Shown: in pieces, positions 33,635 through 46,458 of the stretch
Layout: every line of letters starts with the position of its first letter
Position numbering within the stretch: the stretch's first letter is position 1
NCBI RefSeq assembly: GCF_002105535.1
Contig: NZ_CP015848.1
Span: forward strand, 3,018,926-3,082,925
Length of the DNA: 64,000 nucleotides
Source: Magnetospirillum sp. ME-1
Lineage (GTDB): Bacteria > Pseudomonadota > Alphaproteobacteria > Rhodospirillales > Magnetospirillaceae
Reading direction: 5' to 3'
Program-made: the position numbers and the translations under genes
The notes under the pieces: generated by a model
Databases searched by the model: none
What the model saw: only the letters and a program-made list of their open reading frames with translations
Told to the model about the DNA's origin: nothing

Positions 33635-34551
33635 TTCAGGGCCAGATGGAGCGCGCCGCGCAGGGCAATTCCCGCCAGGGAGCCCAGCACGGCGGGCTTC
33701 CACACCCGGGCCGTCCGGGGGCCGGCGGCCATCAGGACCGCCACCCCCGGAAAGTCCAGGGGATGGATCAGGATGCCGGCCCAGGCGTTGAGCTGGGCGG
33801 CCGACAGATGGCCGGTGCGCGCCAGTTCGTCCACGATGCCCAGCATGGCGGTGCCGCCGGCCAGATACTTGGTGACGGCGGGCAGGATCAGATCGGGATC
33901 GATGAAGGGCAAAGCATTGGTCAGCGCCTGGATGGCGCCGGCCTGCCTGAGCGCGGTGACCACGGTCAGCGACACCACCAGCATGGGAATGGCGCTGATG
34001 GCGATGCGGAAGGCCTCGGCGCCCGCCCGGTTGATGACGTCGACCACGCCCTTGGCGTTCTCGGCCACCGGGTGCTTCAGCGTCTCGTCCAGCACCTGTT
34101 CCTCGGCCGACAGGCCGCGCCCCGCCACGTGGTAGGCGATGGTGGCGGCCAGCAACCCGCCCAGCAGCGAAACGCCCAGCACCGGCACCACGGAGAGGCC
34201 CAGGGCCCCTAAGGGAAAGGCGGCGTTGGCCTGGGCCATGGCCAGCACCATGGCGAAGGCGGCGGCGAGATGGCGGTCCGAGGTGCCGCGTTGCTCCATC
34301 ATGGCCAGCGTGGCGGCGGGGGCCGCGAAGCTGACGAAGCTCACCTGGATGGCGGCGAAGGTGGCCAGCCCGGTCAGGCCGAAGGGGCGCAGGATGGGGG
34401 TAAGCTTTCCCACCAGCCAGTCCAGCACTCCCCAGGCCTCCAGCAGCCGCATCATGGACAGCATCACCACCATGATGGGCAGCAGCACGAACAGCGACAG
34501 CTCGATGGCCGAGCGCCCGGCGGGCAGGACGATGGTGATCAGGGTGTTCAT
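33631..34551 (-). CDS. Nucleoside-recognition (Gate) domain membrane protein
   Basis: A 306-residue membrane protein with about eight hydrophobic segments. It resembles the nucleoside recognition/SpmA-SpmB/YjiH group: an N-terminal PAGRSAIELSLFVLLPIMVVMLSMMRLLEAWGVLDWL, then QVSFVSFAAPAATLAMM, and a second half with FRIAISAIPMLVVSLTVVTALR and YLAGGTAMLGIVDELA. The transported substrate is not known. Its stop codon shares the palindrome CTAG (33631-33634) with the stop of the convergent flavoprotein gene. It lies directly downstream of mutS on the same strand order but with its own 74-bp upstream gap. Confidence 0.75.
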   Translation of the reverse strand: MNTLITIVLPAGRSAIELSLFVLLPIMVVMLSMMRLLEAWGVLDWLVGKLTPILRPFGLTGLATFAAIQVSFVSFAAPAATLAMMEQRGTSDRHLAAAFAMVLAMAQANAAFPLGALGLSVVPVLGVSLLGGLLAATIAYHVAGRGLSAEEQVLDETLKHPVAENAKGVVDVINRAGAEAFRIAISAIPMLVVSLTVVTALRQAGAIQALTNALPFIDPDLILPAVTKYLAGGTAMLGIVDELARTGHLSAAQLNAWAGILIHPLDFPGVAVLMAAGPRTARVWKPAVLGSLAGIALRGALHLALN

Positions 34552-34625
34552 GGGCCGTCTGTCATTACCTGCGCGATGTTCCAGCCGGGAGGATGCGTCG
34601 TCGGCAAGTGGTATGACAAGTTCGT

Positions 34626-37313
34626 TTAAAGCATGCGCCTAAGCTCGTAGATCAGGTCTAATGCCTGACGTGCCGTCAGATCGTCGGGATTGACGGCCCG
34701 AAGCGCCTCCTCCACCGCGGAAACCTGCGGAGCCGCCGCCACGGCGGCCGGTTTCGGCTTGGCCAGCGCTGCGAACAGCGGCAGGTCGTCGGCCAGCCGC
34801 GCCATGCCCGACGCCTGATCCGACTTCTCCAGGATGCCCAGCACCTCCTCGGCGCGGCCCACCACGGCGGGCGGCAATCCGGCCAGCCGCGCCACGTGGA
34901 TGCCGTAGGAGCGGTCGGCGGCTCCCGCCCCCACCTCGTGCAGGAACACCACGTCGCCCTGCCATTCCTTGACCCGCATCATGTGGCACGACAGCGCGGC
35001 GAGGCGCGACGTGAGGCGGGTCAGCTCGTGGTAATGGGTGGCGAACAGGGCGCGGCAGCGGTTGACCTCGTGCAGGTGCTCGACCACCGCCCAGGCGATG
35101 GACAACCCGTCGAAGGTGGCGGTGCCGCGCCCGATCTCGTCCAGGATGACCAGGGCGCGAGGACCCGCCTGATTGAGGATGGCGGCGGTCTCCACCATCT
35201 CGACCATGAAGGTGGATCGCCCGCGCGCCAGATCGTCGGCGGCGCCGACGCGGGAAAACAGCCGGTCGACCACGCCCATATGGACGGATTCGGCGGGCAC
35301 GAACGAGCCCATCTGGGCCAGGATGGCGATCACCGCGTTCTGGCGCAGGAAGGTGGACTTACCCGCCATGTTGGGGCCGGTGACCAGCCACAGGCGCTGC
35401 TGGTCGGCCAGATCGCAGTCGTTGGCGACGAAGGGGCCGGAACTGGCGGCGGCCAGCGCCGCCTCCACCACCGGATGGCGGCCGCCTTGGATGTCGAAGG
35501 CGGTGCTGTCGTCGATTTTCGGCCGCGACCAGCGAGACGACGACGCCATCTCGCCCAGCGCGGCGGCGCAGTCCAGACCGGCCAGTGCCGACGCCGCCAG
35601 GGCGATTTCGGCGGCCCGCGCCGTGACCTCGGCGATCAACTCGGCCAGCAGCTCCATCTCCAGCGCCAGGGCGCGGTCGGCGGCGCCCGTGATCCTGCCC
35701 GCCAGCTCGATCAGTTCGGTGGTGGTGTAGCGCGCCGCGTTGGCCATGGTCTGGCGGTGGATGTAGCCCTCGCCCAGGCGGTCGGCCTGCTTGGACGGCA
35801 CCTCGATGTGGTGGCCGATGATGTTGTTGTGGCGGATCTTCAGCGAGGTGATGCCGGTTTCGTCCTGATAGCGCTTTTCCAGGCGCATCATCACGCCGGC
35901 GCTCTCGGACTTTAAGGATTTCAGCTCGTCCAGGCCCTCGTGGAACCCTTGGGCGATGAAGCCGCCGTCGCGGGCATTGAGCGGCAGATCGGCGCTGAGG
36001 GCGCGGGCCAGCCGATCCACCAACGAGGAATGCTCGCCCAACTCGCGGGCATGCTGGTTGATGCCCGGCGGCGTGTCCAGATGGGCCTGGGTGACCAGAG
36101 TGCGCAGATTGGGAATCTCGGCCAGGGCGTCCCTGACATTGGCGAGATCGCGTGGCCCGCCGCGTCCCAGGGACAGGCGCGACAGCGCCCGCTCCACGTC
36201 GGGGCAGCGCTTCAGCGTCTCGCGCAATTCGGCCCGCACGCTTTCGTGCTCGACGAAGAAGCCCACCATGTCGAGCCGCCATTCGATGGCCTGGGGATCG
36301 GTGAGCGGCGCGGCCAGCCATGCGGCCAGAAGCCGCGCTCCCGCACCCGTCACCGTGCGGTCGATGGTGGCGAGAAGCGAGCCCCGCCGCTCACCCGTCA
36401 GGGTCTCGGCCAGCTCCAGGTTGCGCCGCGTCGCCGCGTCGATCTCCATCACCGCGCCCTCGGCCAGGCGCTTCGGCGACGACAGGCGGGGCAGCTTGCC
36501 CTTTTGCGTCAGCTCGACGTAATCCACCAGGGCGCCGCCGGCGGCCAGTTCGGGGCGGGTGAAGGCGCCGAAGCCGTCCAGGGCGCCGACCCCGTACAGC
36601 GTCTCCAGCCGGCGCCTGGCATTCTCGGAATCGAAGCGGGCGGTGGGCAGCGGCGACAGCACGTTGCGCCACTCGGCCCATACGTCGTGGAACTCGGCAT
36701 TGCCCAGCAGGCGGTCCGAGACCAGCAGCTCGCCGGGGCTAAGCCGCGCCAGGGCGGCCGACAGGGTCTTGGGGTTGATGGCTTGCATGGCGAAGTCGCC
36801 GGTGGAGACATCGACCCAGGCCAGCCCCAGGCTCCCTTGCGCCTCGGCCACCGCCGCCAGGTAATTGTGGGACCGGGCGTCGAGCAGGGTGTCCTCGGTC
36901 AGCGTGCCCGCCGTGATGACGCGCACCACGTCGCGGGCCACCACCGATTTCGAGCCGCGCTTCTTGGCCTCGGCCGGGTCTTCCATCTGCTCGCCGATGG
37001 CCACCTTGAAGCCGGACCGCACCAGCTTGGCGAGATAGGCCTCGTAGGCCCGGACCGGCACGCCGCACATGGCGATGTCCTCGCCCGCATGCTTGCCCCG
37101 CTTGGTCAGCGCGATGTCCAGCGCCGCCGAGGCCTTAACCGCGTCGTCGAAGAACAGCTCGTAGAAATCGCCCATGCGGTAGAACAGCAGGCAATCGGGA
37201 TGAGCCCGCTTGATGGCCAGGTACTGGGCCATCATGGGCGTGGCGTCATCAGGGATGGCGGGAAGGTCTGCGGTCACGGGCTGGTCGGGGGCTGAATGGA
37301 AACGACCGGGCAC
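34626..37313 (-). CDS. mutS: DNA mismatch repair protein MutS
   Basis: An 895-residue MutS. The N-terminal mismatch-recognition motif is [11 protein letters not shown] (Phe-x-Glu, about residues 47-57) after [10 protein letters not shown]. The connector, lever and clamp regions follow, then the ATPase domain with Walker [11 protein letters not shown] (about residue 643), [12 protein letters not shown] and the H-T-H tail [10 protein letters not shown]. Full length compared with the usual 850-900. It recognises base mismatches and recruits MutL. The exact start is uncertain within the first 27 residues. It is divergent from the glycine-rich hypothetical gene. Confidence 0.97.
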   Translation of the reverse strand: MPGRFHSAPDQPVTADLPAIPDDATPMMAQYLAIKRAHPDCLLFYRMGDFYELFFDDAVKASAALDIALTKRGKHAGEDIAMCGVPVRAYEAYLAKLVRSGFKVAIGEQMEDPAEAKKRGSKSVVARDVVRVITAGTLTEDTLLDARSHNYLAAVAEAQGSLGLAWVDVSTGDFAMQAINPKTLSAALARLSPGELLVSDRLLGNAEFHDVWAEWRNVLSPLPTARFDSENARRRLETLYGVGALDGFGAFTRPELAAGGALVDYVELTQKGKLPRLSSPKRLAEGAVMEIDAATRRNLELAETLTGERRGSLLATIDRTVTGAGARLLAAWLAAPLTDPQAIEWRLDMVGFFVEHESVRAELRETLKRCPDVERALSRLSLGRGGPRDLANVRDALAEIPNLRTLVTQAHLDTPPGINQHARELGEHSSLVDRLARALSADLPLNARDGGFIAQGFHEGLDELKSLKSESAGVMMRLEKRYQDETGITSLKIRHNNIIGHHIEVPSKQADRLGEGYIHRQTMANAARYTTTELIELAGRITGAADRALALEMELLAELIAEVTARAAEIALAASALAGLDCAAALGEMASSSRWSRPKIDDSTAFDIQGGRHPVVEAALAAASSGPFVANDCDLADQQRLWLVTGPNMAGKSTFLRQNAVIAILAQMGSFVPAESVHMGVVDRLFSRVGAADDLARGRSTFMVEMVETAAILNQAGPRALVILDEIGRGTATFDGLSIAWAVVEHLHEVNRCRALFATHYHELTRLTSRLAALSCHMMRVKEWQGDVVFLHEVGAGAADRSYGIHVARLAGLPPAVVGRAEEVLGILEKSDQASGMARLADDLPLFAALAKPKPAAVAAAPQVSAVEEALRAVNPDDLTARQALDLIYELRRML

Positions 37314-37414
37314 AGTATCACGGGCGTGTCATGGTTCAAGGCCCTGAGCCCCCCTTTGCAGACTCCCGCTTTGGGCGCACAATGGGATCATCAGGCCGAC
37401 ACGAGGAGAATCCC

Positions 37415-37942
37415 ATGACAGCCGCCCTTGCCCCCCGCACCGGTGCCCTTCGCGAAGTGGTGGGTACCTTCGCCGACCGCAGCCATTTCGAGGCCGCGGT
37501 CTCCGCCTTGCTGGCCGAAGGCTTCGGTCGCGACAAGCTGTCGGTTCTCACCTCCCACGATTCGCTCGACGCCGCCGAGGGACCGGCGGGGGCCAAGGCG
37601 CGCAAGTGGCGCGACGGCCTGGTCGCCGTGATGGGCGAGCTGAAATTCGAAGGCCCCCTGGTGGCCGCCGGGCTGATCGCCCTGGCCGCCGGACCGGTGG
37701 GCGCGGTGATCGCCGGGCTGGTGGCGGCCGGGGTCGGCGGCGTGGCGCTCAAGGAGGTGCTGGACGAAGTGGCGGCCATTCCCGATTCCGACGATTTCGT
37801 CCGGGCCCTGGCGGCGGGCAGCGTGGTCTTGTGGGTCAGCACCGATTCGCCCGCCGAGGAAGCCAAGGCCCGCGCCCTGCTGGACGCCGCCGGCGGCGCC
37901 AACATCCATATCTTCGAGCGCGCCAAGGGAACCCGCCATTAG
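37415..37942 (+). CDS. Hypothetical protein with Gly/Ala-rich hydrophobic centre
   Basis: A 175-residue protein. The N-terminal 50 residues (VVGTFADRSHFEAAVSALLAEGFGRDKLSVL) resemble the alpha/beta start of general-stress GsiB/YflT-like proteins that precede a glycine-zipper segment. Residues about 80-115 are a Gly/Ala-rich hydrophobic stretch (VAAGLIALAAGPVGAVIAGLVAAG) that may insert in a membrane. The C-terminus (GSVVLWVSTDSPAEEAKARALLDAAGG) is another alpha/beta unit. The ATG at 37415 is preferred because AGGAGA lies at correct spacing; an upstream in-frame ATG (37331) lacks a site. Function unknown; a stress or detoxification role is only a guess. Confidence 0.7.
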   Translation: MTAALAPRTGALREVVGTFADRSHFEAAVSALLAEGFGRDKLSVLTSHDSLDAAEGPAGAKARKWRDGLVAVMGELKFEGPLVAAGLIALAAGPVGAVIAGLVAAGVGGVALKEVLDEVAAIPDSDDFVRALAAGSVVLWVSTDSPAEEAKARALLDAAGGANIHIFERAKGTRH

Positions 37943-38048
37943 CGGAAATCCGGGGGCTGACGGGCGCCGGCCCGCCGCGCTTCAATGCACGACCCGGACG
38001 GGGCGAGCCAACGCCCCGCCGGCTGATTCAACAGGGAAGTGAGATCAC

Positions 38049-40349
<2,301 letters not shown>

Positions 40350-40361
40350 TCGGGAGCGGTC

Positions 40362-41768
40362 GTGAACCGGGGGACGGTCACCGGCGGCCGCGTCCTGCTG
40401 TTCGCCCTGTTCCTGTCCAGCCCCACCGCCATCATGCTGGTGGTGCTGGCCGGGGCGGGGCGTCTGGACGTGTGGCCGGCGCTGGGCACCTGGGTGGTGG
40501 TGACCTCGCTGCTGCTGCCCCTGGTGCGCTCGCATCTGGGCGAGCTGTCGGGGCTGGCCAATTGGGTGCGCAGTCTGGCCCATGGCGGCGACATCGCCAG
40601 CGCTCCGGCCAAGGACGGGGTGGCGCTGGCCGAGATCGCGGCGTCCGTGGCGGCGCTGCGCCGGCTGTGGCAGCAGCGCTCCAACGAACTGGCCGAGACG
40701 GCGCGCTGGAACGCCTCTTTGCTGGAGAACCTGCCGGACCCGCTGCTGCTGCTGGATTCGGCCCGCCGGGTGGTCCGCGCCAACCGGGCCGCCACCCGCC
40801 TGTTCGGCCGCGATCCGGCGGGGGCCGATCTCGCCGCCGTGCTGCGCGACCCGGGCGTCACCGAGGCGGTGCAGGCGGTGCTGTCGGGGGCGGCGGCGTC
40901 GCGCGACTGCGAATTCACCCAGGCCATTCCGGTGGAGCGCACCTTCGCCGCCCGCGTCGACCGCCTGGACGGCCAGCCCGCCTTCGAGGCGGCCATCGCG
41001 CTGCTCACCCTGCACGAGCTGACCGCCATCCGGGCCATGGAGCGCATGCGCGCCGATTTCGTCGCCAATGCCAGTCACGAGCTGAGGACGCCGCTGGCGG
41101 CGCTGTCCGGCTTCATCGAGACGTTGCAGGGCCCGGCCCGGGATGACGAGGAGGCGCGCGAGAAGTTCCTCGGCATCATGGCCGAGCAATCGGGCCGTAT
41201 GAGCCGGCTGGTGGCCGATCTTCTGTCGCTGTCGCGCATCGAGCTGAACGAGCACTCTGCGCCCAGCGAGACGGTGGACCTTGCCCGGCTGGTCACCAGC
41301 GCCGCCGAGGCGCTGAAACCCCTGGCCAATCCGCGCGGCATGGAGCTGGCGCTCGACATCGCGCCGGACCTGCCCCAGGTGACCGGCCAGCCCGACGAAC
41401 TGGCCCAGCTGCTGCAGAACCTGATGGACAATGCCGTCAAGTACGGCAATGACGGCACCTCGGTCGAGGTGACCCTGGCCCTGGCCGAGACCCTGCCGCC
41501 GGGGGCCGGCGCCGCCTTGCGTTCGGGGCCGGTGGTGCGCCTGGCGGTCCGGGACCACGGCGAGGGCATCGCGCCGGAGCATCTGCCCCGCCTCACCGAG
41601 CGCTTCTACCGGGTGGACACGGCGCGCTCGCGCAAGATGGGCGGCACCGGGCTGGGGCTGGCCATCGTCAAGCACATCGTCAACCGCCATCGCGGCCTGC
41701 TCACCATCGACAGCCGGGTGGGCGAGGGGACGACCTTCACCGTCTGGCTGCCGGCCGCGCTACCTTGA
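40362..41768 (+). CDS. phoR: PhoR-like sensor histidine kinase
   Basis: A 468-residue kinase. Two N-terminal membrane segments (about residues 9-29 and 34-52) have almost no periplasmic loop, as in PhoR. A PAS-like domain follows (NASLLENLPDPLLLLDSARRVVRAN), then HisKA with NASHELRTPLAAL (phospho-acceptor His239) and an HATPase domain with NLMDNAVKYGN and GTGLGLAIVKHIVNRHRG. PhoR senses phosphate through Pst/PhoU in other bacteria; neither pst nor phoB is in this window, so the name rests on architecture. It uses a GTG start (GGGAGC upstream) and overlaps the convergent Bcr gene by 32 bp at its 3' end. Confidence 0.85.
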   Translation: MNRGTVTGGRVLLFALFLSSPTAIMLVVLAGAGRLDVWPALGTWVVVTSLLLPLVRSHLGELSGLANWVRSLAHGGDIASAPAKDGVALAEIAASVAALRRLWQQRSNELAETARWNASLLENLPDPLLLLDSARRVVRANRAATRLFGRDPAGADLAAVLRDPGVTEAVQAVLSGAAASRDCEFTQAIPVERTFAARVDRLDGQPAFEAAIALLTLHELTAIRAMERMRADFVANASHELRTPLAALSGFIETLQGPARDDEEAREKFLGIMAEQSGRMSRLVADLLSLSRIELNEHSAPSETVDLARLVTSAAEALKPLANPRGMELALDIAPDLPQVTGQPDELAQLLQNLMDNAVKYGNDGTSVEVTLALAETLPPGAGAALRSGPVVRLAVRDHGEGIAPEHLPRLTERFYRVDTARSRKMGGTGLGLAIVKHIVNRHRGLLTIDSRVGEGTTFTVWLPAALP

Positions 41769-42963
41769 GATAGACCAGCAGCGAGACCAACCCCATCACC
41801 GCCATCATGGCGGCCAGCGGCCGGGCCGAGCCGTCGTAGAGCGCGCCCACCAGCCAGCCGGCCGAGGCGCCGCCGCCCATCTGGATGAAGCCCATGGCCG
41901 ACGAGGCCGCACCCGCCATGCTCGGAAAAGGGGCGATGGCCCCGGCGGTGGCGTTGGGCAGCACCAGGGCGCAGGAGGCGAAGAAGGCCATCACCGAGCC
42001 CATGATCAGGGCGATGCCCTCCAGCCCGCCCGGCCTGGCCACACCCGACCACACCAGCCCGGCCAGGACAAAGCCCGCCAGGGTGCAGCCGATGGTGCCG
42101 GCGAACACCATGCGCTCGATGCCGAAGCGATGGGTCAGCCTGGCGCCGGCGAAGCCGCCCACCAGATAGCCCCCCGAGGCGAAGGCGAAGGCCAGGCCGA
42201 ACTGGCTGGGCTGCATGCCCATGACGTCGATCAGCACGAAGCTCGACGCCGAGATGAAGCTGAACAGCCCGCCGAACGCCGCCGTCATGGTCAGCACATA
42301 GCCGAGGAACAGGCGGTGGGTCAGCAACTGGCGGTAATTCTCGGCCATGCGACCCAAATCCAGGGCCTGCGGGTCCTTGTGGGCGTTGGTTTCGGCCAGC
42401 ATCCGCCAGACCATCACCAGCAGGCCCACGCCGAATAGGGCCAGCAGCACGAAATTGGAGCGCCAGCCGAACGCCGTGTGGAACCAGCCGCCGATGGTGG
42501 GCGCCACCAAAGGCGCAAGGGCCATGGCGCTGGCCATGTAGCTCATCACCTTGGCCGCCTGCTCGCGGGCGAACAGGTCGCGCACCACGGCGCGGCCCAG
42601 AACGGGGCCGCAGCAGGCGCCCACCGCCTGGAAGAACCGTCCGACGATCAGCGCCTCGATGCTGGGGGCGAAGACGCAGTAAATGCTGGCCGTCACATAG
42701 ATGACGATGCCGCTGAGAATCAGCGGACGCCGGCCGAAACGGTCGGACAGCGGCCCGTAGACCAGCTGCATCACCGCGAAGCCGCCGACGAAGGCCGACA
42801 GCGTCATCTGCACCATGGGGGTGGTGGTGGCGAGGTCGCGGGCCATGTCGGGCAGCGAGGCGAGGTAGAGATCGGTGCAGACCGGCCCGAAGGCCACCAG
42901 CAGGGTCAACAGCACCGCGATCCGTCGCGATGGGGTCACATTACTCAACAGCGCCCCCTGCAA
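41737..42963 (-). CDS. Bcr/CflA-type MFS drug-resistance transporter
   Basis: A transporter of about 400 residues with 12 membrane segments. The N-terminal family pattern is clear: FGPVCTDLYLASLPDMARDL, then QLVYGPLSDRFGRRPLILSG (MFS motif A) and AVGACCGPVLGRAVVRDLF (motif C-like), as in Bcr/CflA exporters of bicyclomycin or chloramphenicol-type compounds. The start is uncertain: TTG at 42963 begins at the edge of a family 1 repeat, while GTG at 42939 gives the core protein. The real substrate is unknown. It overlaps the convergent kinase gene by 32 bp. Confidence 0.88.
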   Translation of the reverse strand: MQGALLSNVTPSRRIAVLLTLLVAFGPVCTDLYLASLPDMARDLATTTPMVQMTLSAFVGGFAVMQLVYGPLSDRFGRRPLILSGIVIYVTASIYCVFAPSIEALIVGRFFQAVGACCGPVLGRAVVRDLFAREQAAKVMSYMASAMALAPLVAPTIGGWFHTAFGWRSNFVLLALFGVGLLVMVWRMLAETNAHKDPQALDLGRMAENYRQLLTHRLFLGYVLTMTAAFGGLFSFISASSFVLIDVMGMQPSQFGLAFAFASGGYLVGGFAGARLTHRFGIERMVFAGTIGCTLAGFVLAGLVWSGVARPGGLEGIALIMGSVMAFFASCALVLPNATAGAIAPFPSMAGAASSAMGFIQMGGGASAGWLVGALYDGSARPLAAMMAVMGLVSLLVYLKVARPAARR

Positions 42964-42968
42964 AACGC

Positions 42969-43072
42969 GTCATCCCGACGACCATCGGGAGGAGGGATCC
43001 CGTCCTGCTCCGGCCTTTGCGAAATGGAACCGGCATTCCAGGCGGAGATTCCTCGCATGCGCTCGGAATGAC
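42969..43072. repeat. Interspersed inverted repeat, family 1 copy D
   Basis: A 104-bp element from GTCATCCCGACGACCATCGGGAGGAGGGATCC to GGAGATTCCTCGCATGCGCTCGGAATGAC. It lies directly upstream of the Bcr-type gene, 17 bp after the stop of the upstream YgjP-like gene, both on the minus strand. Confidence 0.85.
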
Positions 43073-43089
43073 AACGGGGACGGGTGGCA

Positions 43090-43794
43090 TCACGCCGCTC
43101 CCCCGTAACGGTGCAATTGCGGTCCATGGCGTTTCAGCCAGGACCGCGGCGTTTCGATATCGCCCACTAATCCCTCGACCAGGGCCCAAAACTCAGGGCC
43201 ATGGTTCATCTCGGCCAGATGGGCCACCTCGTGGGCGGCGACGTAGCGGCCGACGAAATCGGGCGCCATCACCAGCCGCCAGGAATAGGACAGATCGCCC
43301 CGGGTGGTGCAGCTGCCCCAGCGCGACGTGGTGTCACGCACCGCGACCCGGCCGACCTTGCGCCCCAGGCGGGCGGCCAGGTCGCGGGAATGGTGGGCCA
43401 TCACCACCCGGGCCTCGCCCCGCAGGAACTCCTCCACCCGGCGGGGCAGATGCTCGGCGCGGCCCGAGACGTGGATCACCCCTTCCTCCGCCCACACGCC
43501 GCGGCGGGCCTGGGGCTCGTGGCGGATGGCATGGGCCAGTCCCAGCAGCGGCACCTCGGCCCCGTGGGCGAAGGGGATGGCGCCCGGCATCACCGCCAGC
43601 CGGCTGGCGATCCAGTCGCTCTGGCGCTGGGCGAAGCGCTCGGCTTCCCGCTCCGGGACGCCGTCGGGCAGCACCACCACCACCGATCCCCCGGTGGGGT
43701 CGAGCCGCAAACTCATGTTGCGCGCCCGGCCCGACCGCTTGACGGTGACGGGCAGCGAGCGCCCGTCGAGGTGGAGGCGAAACGCGTTAGCCAT
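43090..43794 (-). CDS. YgjP/SprT-like zinc metalloprotease (DUF45)
   Basis: A 234-residue soluble protein. The first 90 residues are beta-rich ([26 protein letters not shown]). The catalytic zinc motif is [16 protein letters not shown] (HExxH plus a downstream His), preceded by [25 protein letters not shown], the YgjP/WSS-like WGSC signature. No transmembrane segments. Such proteins are predicted single-stranded-DNA- or protein-crosslink-related proteases, but bacterial members lack firm assignments. It is divergent from cobQ with 85 bp between the starts. Confidence 0.87.
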   Translation of the reverse strand: MANAFRLHLDGRSLPVTVKRSGRARNMSLRLDPTGGSVVVVLPDGVPEREAERFAQRQSDWIASRLAVMPGAIPFAHGAEVPLLGLAHAIRHEPQARRGVWAEEGVIHVSGRAEHLPRRVEEFLRGEARVVMAHHSRDLAARLGRKVGRVAVRDTTSRWGSCTTRGDLSYSWRLVMAPDFVGRYVAAHEVAHLAEMNHGPEFWALVEGLVGDIETPRSWLKRHGPQLHRYGGAA

Positions 43795-43879
43795 GGCCCG
43801 TCATATCGTGCCGGGCGGGGCGGAGACAACCCTCGGTCTCGCCTTGCCCCCATGCGCATGGTCTGCGACAGTCGCCCCC

Positions 43880-45328
43880 ATGAGCAAGACACCCGCCCTG
43901 ATGCTGCAAGGCACCGGCTCCGACGTGGGCAAATCGCTGCTGGCCGCCGGGCTGTGCCGGCTGTTCGCCCGCAGGGGCATGCGCGCCCTGCCGTTCAAGC
44001 CGCAGAACATGTCCAACAACGCCGCCGTCACGGCCGACGGCGGCGAGATCGGCCGCGCCCAGGCGCTGCAGGCCAGGGCGGCGGGGGTGGAGCCCTGCTC
44101 CGACATGAACCCGGTGCTGTTGAAGCCGCAAAGCGACGTGGGCTCACAGGTGGTGGTCCAAGGCAAAGTGGTGGCCAACGCCACGGCGCGCGACTACCAC
44201 GCGCTGAAACCCACCCTGCTGCCCCGGGTGCTGGAAAGCTACGCCCGCCTCGCCGCGCGGGCCGACGTCATGGTGGTGGAAGGGGCCGGCAGCGCGGCCG
44301 AGGTGAATTTGCGCGCCGCCGACATCGCCAATATGGGCTTCGCCGAGGCCGCCGATCTGCCCGTCGTGCTGGTGGCCGACATCGACCGGGGCGGCGTGAT
44401 CGCCAGCGTCGTCGGCACCTGGGCCATCCTGCCCGACGCCGAACGGGCGAGACTGAAGGGCTACGTCATCAACCGCTTTCGCGGCGACCCGGCCCTGTTC
44501 ACCCCGGCGCTCGGCATCATCCGGGACAAGACCGGGCTGGAGTGTCTGGGCGTCGTTCCCTGGTTCGCCGAGGCCGCCCGCCTGCCCGCCGAGGATTCAG
44601 CTTCACTCGGCAAGGGGCGTGCCGGGGGCGGTGGTTTGAAGATCGCGGTGCCGCGCCTGTCGCGCATCGCCAATTTCGACGATTTCGATCCGCTGGCCGC
44701 CGAGCCGGGCGTCAGCCTCGACATGGTGGAACCGGGCCGTCCGCTTCCCCTCGATTGCGACCTCATCATCCTGCCCGGCTCGAAATCCACCATCGCCGAT
44801 CTGGATTTCTTAAGGGCGCAAGGCTGGGACATCGACATCCTGGCCCATGCGCGGCGCGGCGGCCGGGTGCTGGGCATCTGCGCCGGCTTCCAGATGCTGG
44901 GCCGGACCGTCGCCGATCCCCTGGGCGTCGAAGGCCCGGCGGGCGGTGTGGCCGCCGGTCTCGGCCTGCTCGACGTGGAGACCGTCATGGAAGGGGACAA
45001 GGTGCTCTGCCGCGCCTGTGGCTCCGATGCATCGGGTCATGCGGTCGAAGGCTACGAGATGCATATGGGCCGCACCACCGGCCCCGACACGGCGCGCCCC
45101 TTCCTTTCCCTGGAAGGACGCCCCGACGGCGCGGTCTCGGCGGATGGGCGGATCATGGGCTGCTACCTGCACGGCCTGTTCGCCGCCGATTCCTTCCGCG
45201 CCGCCCTGCTGGGCTCCGATAGCGGGCTGGAATACGAACCCATGGTGGACGCCGTGCTCGAGCGTCTCGCCGACCATCTGGAAACCCATCTGGACATGGG
45301 GCGGATCAGGGCGCTGTCAGGCCTGTAG
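43880..45328 (+). CDS. cobQ: Cobyric acid synthase CobQ/CbiP
   Basis: A 482-residue amidotransferase. The N-terminal ATP-binding domain starts [21 protein letters not shown] with [13 protein letters not shown]; the C-terminal glutaminase domain has [12 protein letters not shown] (catalytic Cys) and CYLHGLF (His). It amidates four carboxylates of the corrin ring (b, d, e, g) with glutamine. The ATG at 43880 is the first start that keeps the fold; the frame is open upstream only as a shadow of the neighbouring gene. Its 3' end overlaps the convergent cobD/cbiB gene by 12 bp. Confidence 0.95.
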   Translation: MSKTPALMLQGTGSDVGKSLLAAGLCRLFARRGMRALPFKPQNMSNNAAVTADGGEIGRAQALQARAAGVEPCSDMNPVLLKPQSDVGSQVVVQGKVVANATARDYHALKPTLLPRVLESYARLAARADVMVVEGAGSAAEVNLRAADIANMGFAEAADLPVVLVADIDRGGVIASVVGTWAILPDAERARLKGYVINRFRGDPALFTPALGIIRDKTGLECLGVVPWFAEAARLPAEDSASLGKGRAGGGGLKIAVPRLSRIANFDDFDPLAAEPGVSLDMVEPGRPLPLDCDLIILPGSKSTIADLDFLRAQGWDIDILAHARRGGRVLGICAGFQMLGRTVADPLGVEGPAGGVAAGLGLLDVETVMEGDKVLCRACGSDASGHAVEGYEMHMGRTTGPDTARPFLSLEGRPDGAVSADGRIMGCYLHGLFAADSFRAALLGSDSGLEYEPMVDAVLERLADHLETHLDMGRIRALSGL

Positions 45329-46312
45329 CCACAGCAGGAAGATCACCAGACCGGCCTGGATCAGGCAGGCGACGGTATAGAGGTGCAGCGCCCGGTGGAT
45401 GTCGGAGATTTCCGCCCGCGCCCTTCCCGATCCGATCCACTTCTCGTTCACCACCAGGCCGGGATACTTGCGCGGGCCGCCCAGGGCCAGGTCCAGGGCG
45501 CCGGCGGCGGCCGCCTCGGGCCAGCCGGAATTGGGCGAGCGGTGGTGGCCCGAATCCCGCAGCATGGTGACCAGGGCGCTCCACGGACGGCCCTTAGGGA
45601 TAAAGGGCGCGGCCAGGACCAGCAGCAATCCGGCGAGGCGGGCGGGAACGAGATTCAGCAGGTCGTCAAGCCGCGCCGAGGCCATGCCGAACTCCCGGTA
45701 CTTGTCGTTCAGGTGGCCGATCATGGAATCGGCGGTGTTGACCGTCTTGTAGAGGATCAGGCCGGGCAGGCCGAGCAGCGCGTACCAGAACACCGGCGCC
45801 ACCACGCCATCGGCGAAATTCTCGGCCAGGCTCTCGATGGCGGCGCGGACCACGCCGTGGGAGTCGAGGCTTTGCGGATCGCGGCCGACGATGCGCGACA
45901 CGGCGTAGCGCCCGGCTTCCAGCCCGCTGTCCTTCAGGGCCACCGCCACGTCGTGCACATGCTCGAACAGCGAGCGCTGGGCGATCAGGGTGGCGGCGAC
46001 GAAGACTTCGAACAGCCAGGCATGGGGCAGGGTGCGGGCCAGGAACGCGATCACCGCGCCCACCGCCAGCGCCCCCAGGGCCAGGCCCAGTGCCACCAGG
46101 ATTCCCCGGCGGCGGCGGTCGGACTCCGAGCGCTCCGGCCGGTTGAGGCGGTGGTCGAGCTCGCCGATGAAACGGCCGATCAGCACCACCGGATGAGGCA
46201 ACAGGCGAAACAGCGGCCCCATCTCGCCCAGCGCCGCGTCCAGGGCGATGGCCATGAACAGCAGCATCATGCCGTCGGGGGCGTGGGTCGATTGGGTGAA
46301 CAGCGGAAACAT
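45317..46312 (-). CDS. cobD: Adenosylcobinamide-phosphate synthase CobD/CbiB
   Basis: A membrane protein of about 331 residues with four to five hydrophobic segments. Family motifs: [84 protein letters not shown], and [23 protein letters not shown]. It attaches aminopropanol phosphate to adenosylcobyric acid. The start may be the ATG at codon 15-16 rather than 46312, since the family N-terminus is near [14 protein letters not shown]. It is divergent from cbiX. Confidence 0.94.
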   Translation of the reverse strand: MFPLFTQSTHAPDGMMLLFMAIALDAALGEMGPLFRLLPHPVVLIGRFIGELDHRLNRPERSESDRRRRGILVALGLALGALAVGAVIAFLARTLPHAWLFEVFVAATLIAQRSLFEHVHDVAVALKDSGLEAGRYAVSRIVGRDPQSLDSHGVVRAAIESLAENFADGVVAPVFWYALLGLPGLILYKTVNTADSMIGHLNDKYREFGMASARLDDLLNLVPARLAGLLLVLAAPFIPKGRPWSALVTMLRDSGHHRSPNSGWPEAAAAGALDLALGGPRKYPGLVVNEKWIGSGRARAEISDIHRALHLYTVACLIQAGLVIFLLWLQA

Positions 46313-46458
46313 GGCCGCCAGGATGGGCGGGCGGCATGGGGCTCGTCAACCGGCATGATTTGGCTGGAATCGCTCGGCGCGTCGCGCCTATAGTCCGCCT
46401 TCAAACCGGCCGGAGGCATGGACCAGCCGGGCGGCTCGAAGGCAAGGACCAGGGCGAG

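Noticed and set aside
37999-38018. CGGGGCG-agccaa-CGCCCCG hairpin upstream of maeB as a terminator
   Set aside because: There is no T-run; it may be a chance GC stem between two same-strand genes.
46313-46458. Second cobalamin riboswitch upstream of cbiX
   Set aside because: The gap is 146 bp and lacks the B12 box and the conserved core seen at 22396-22587.
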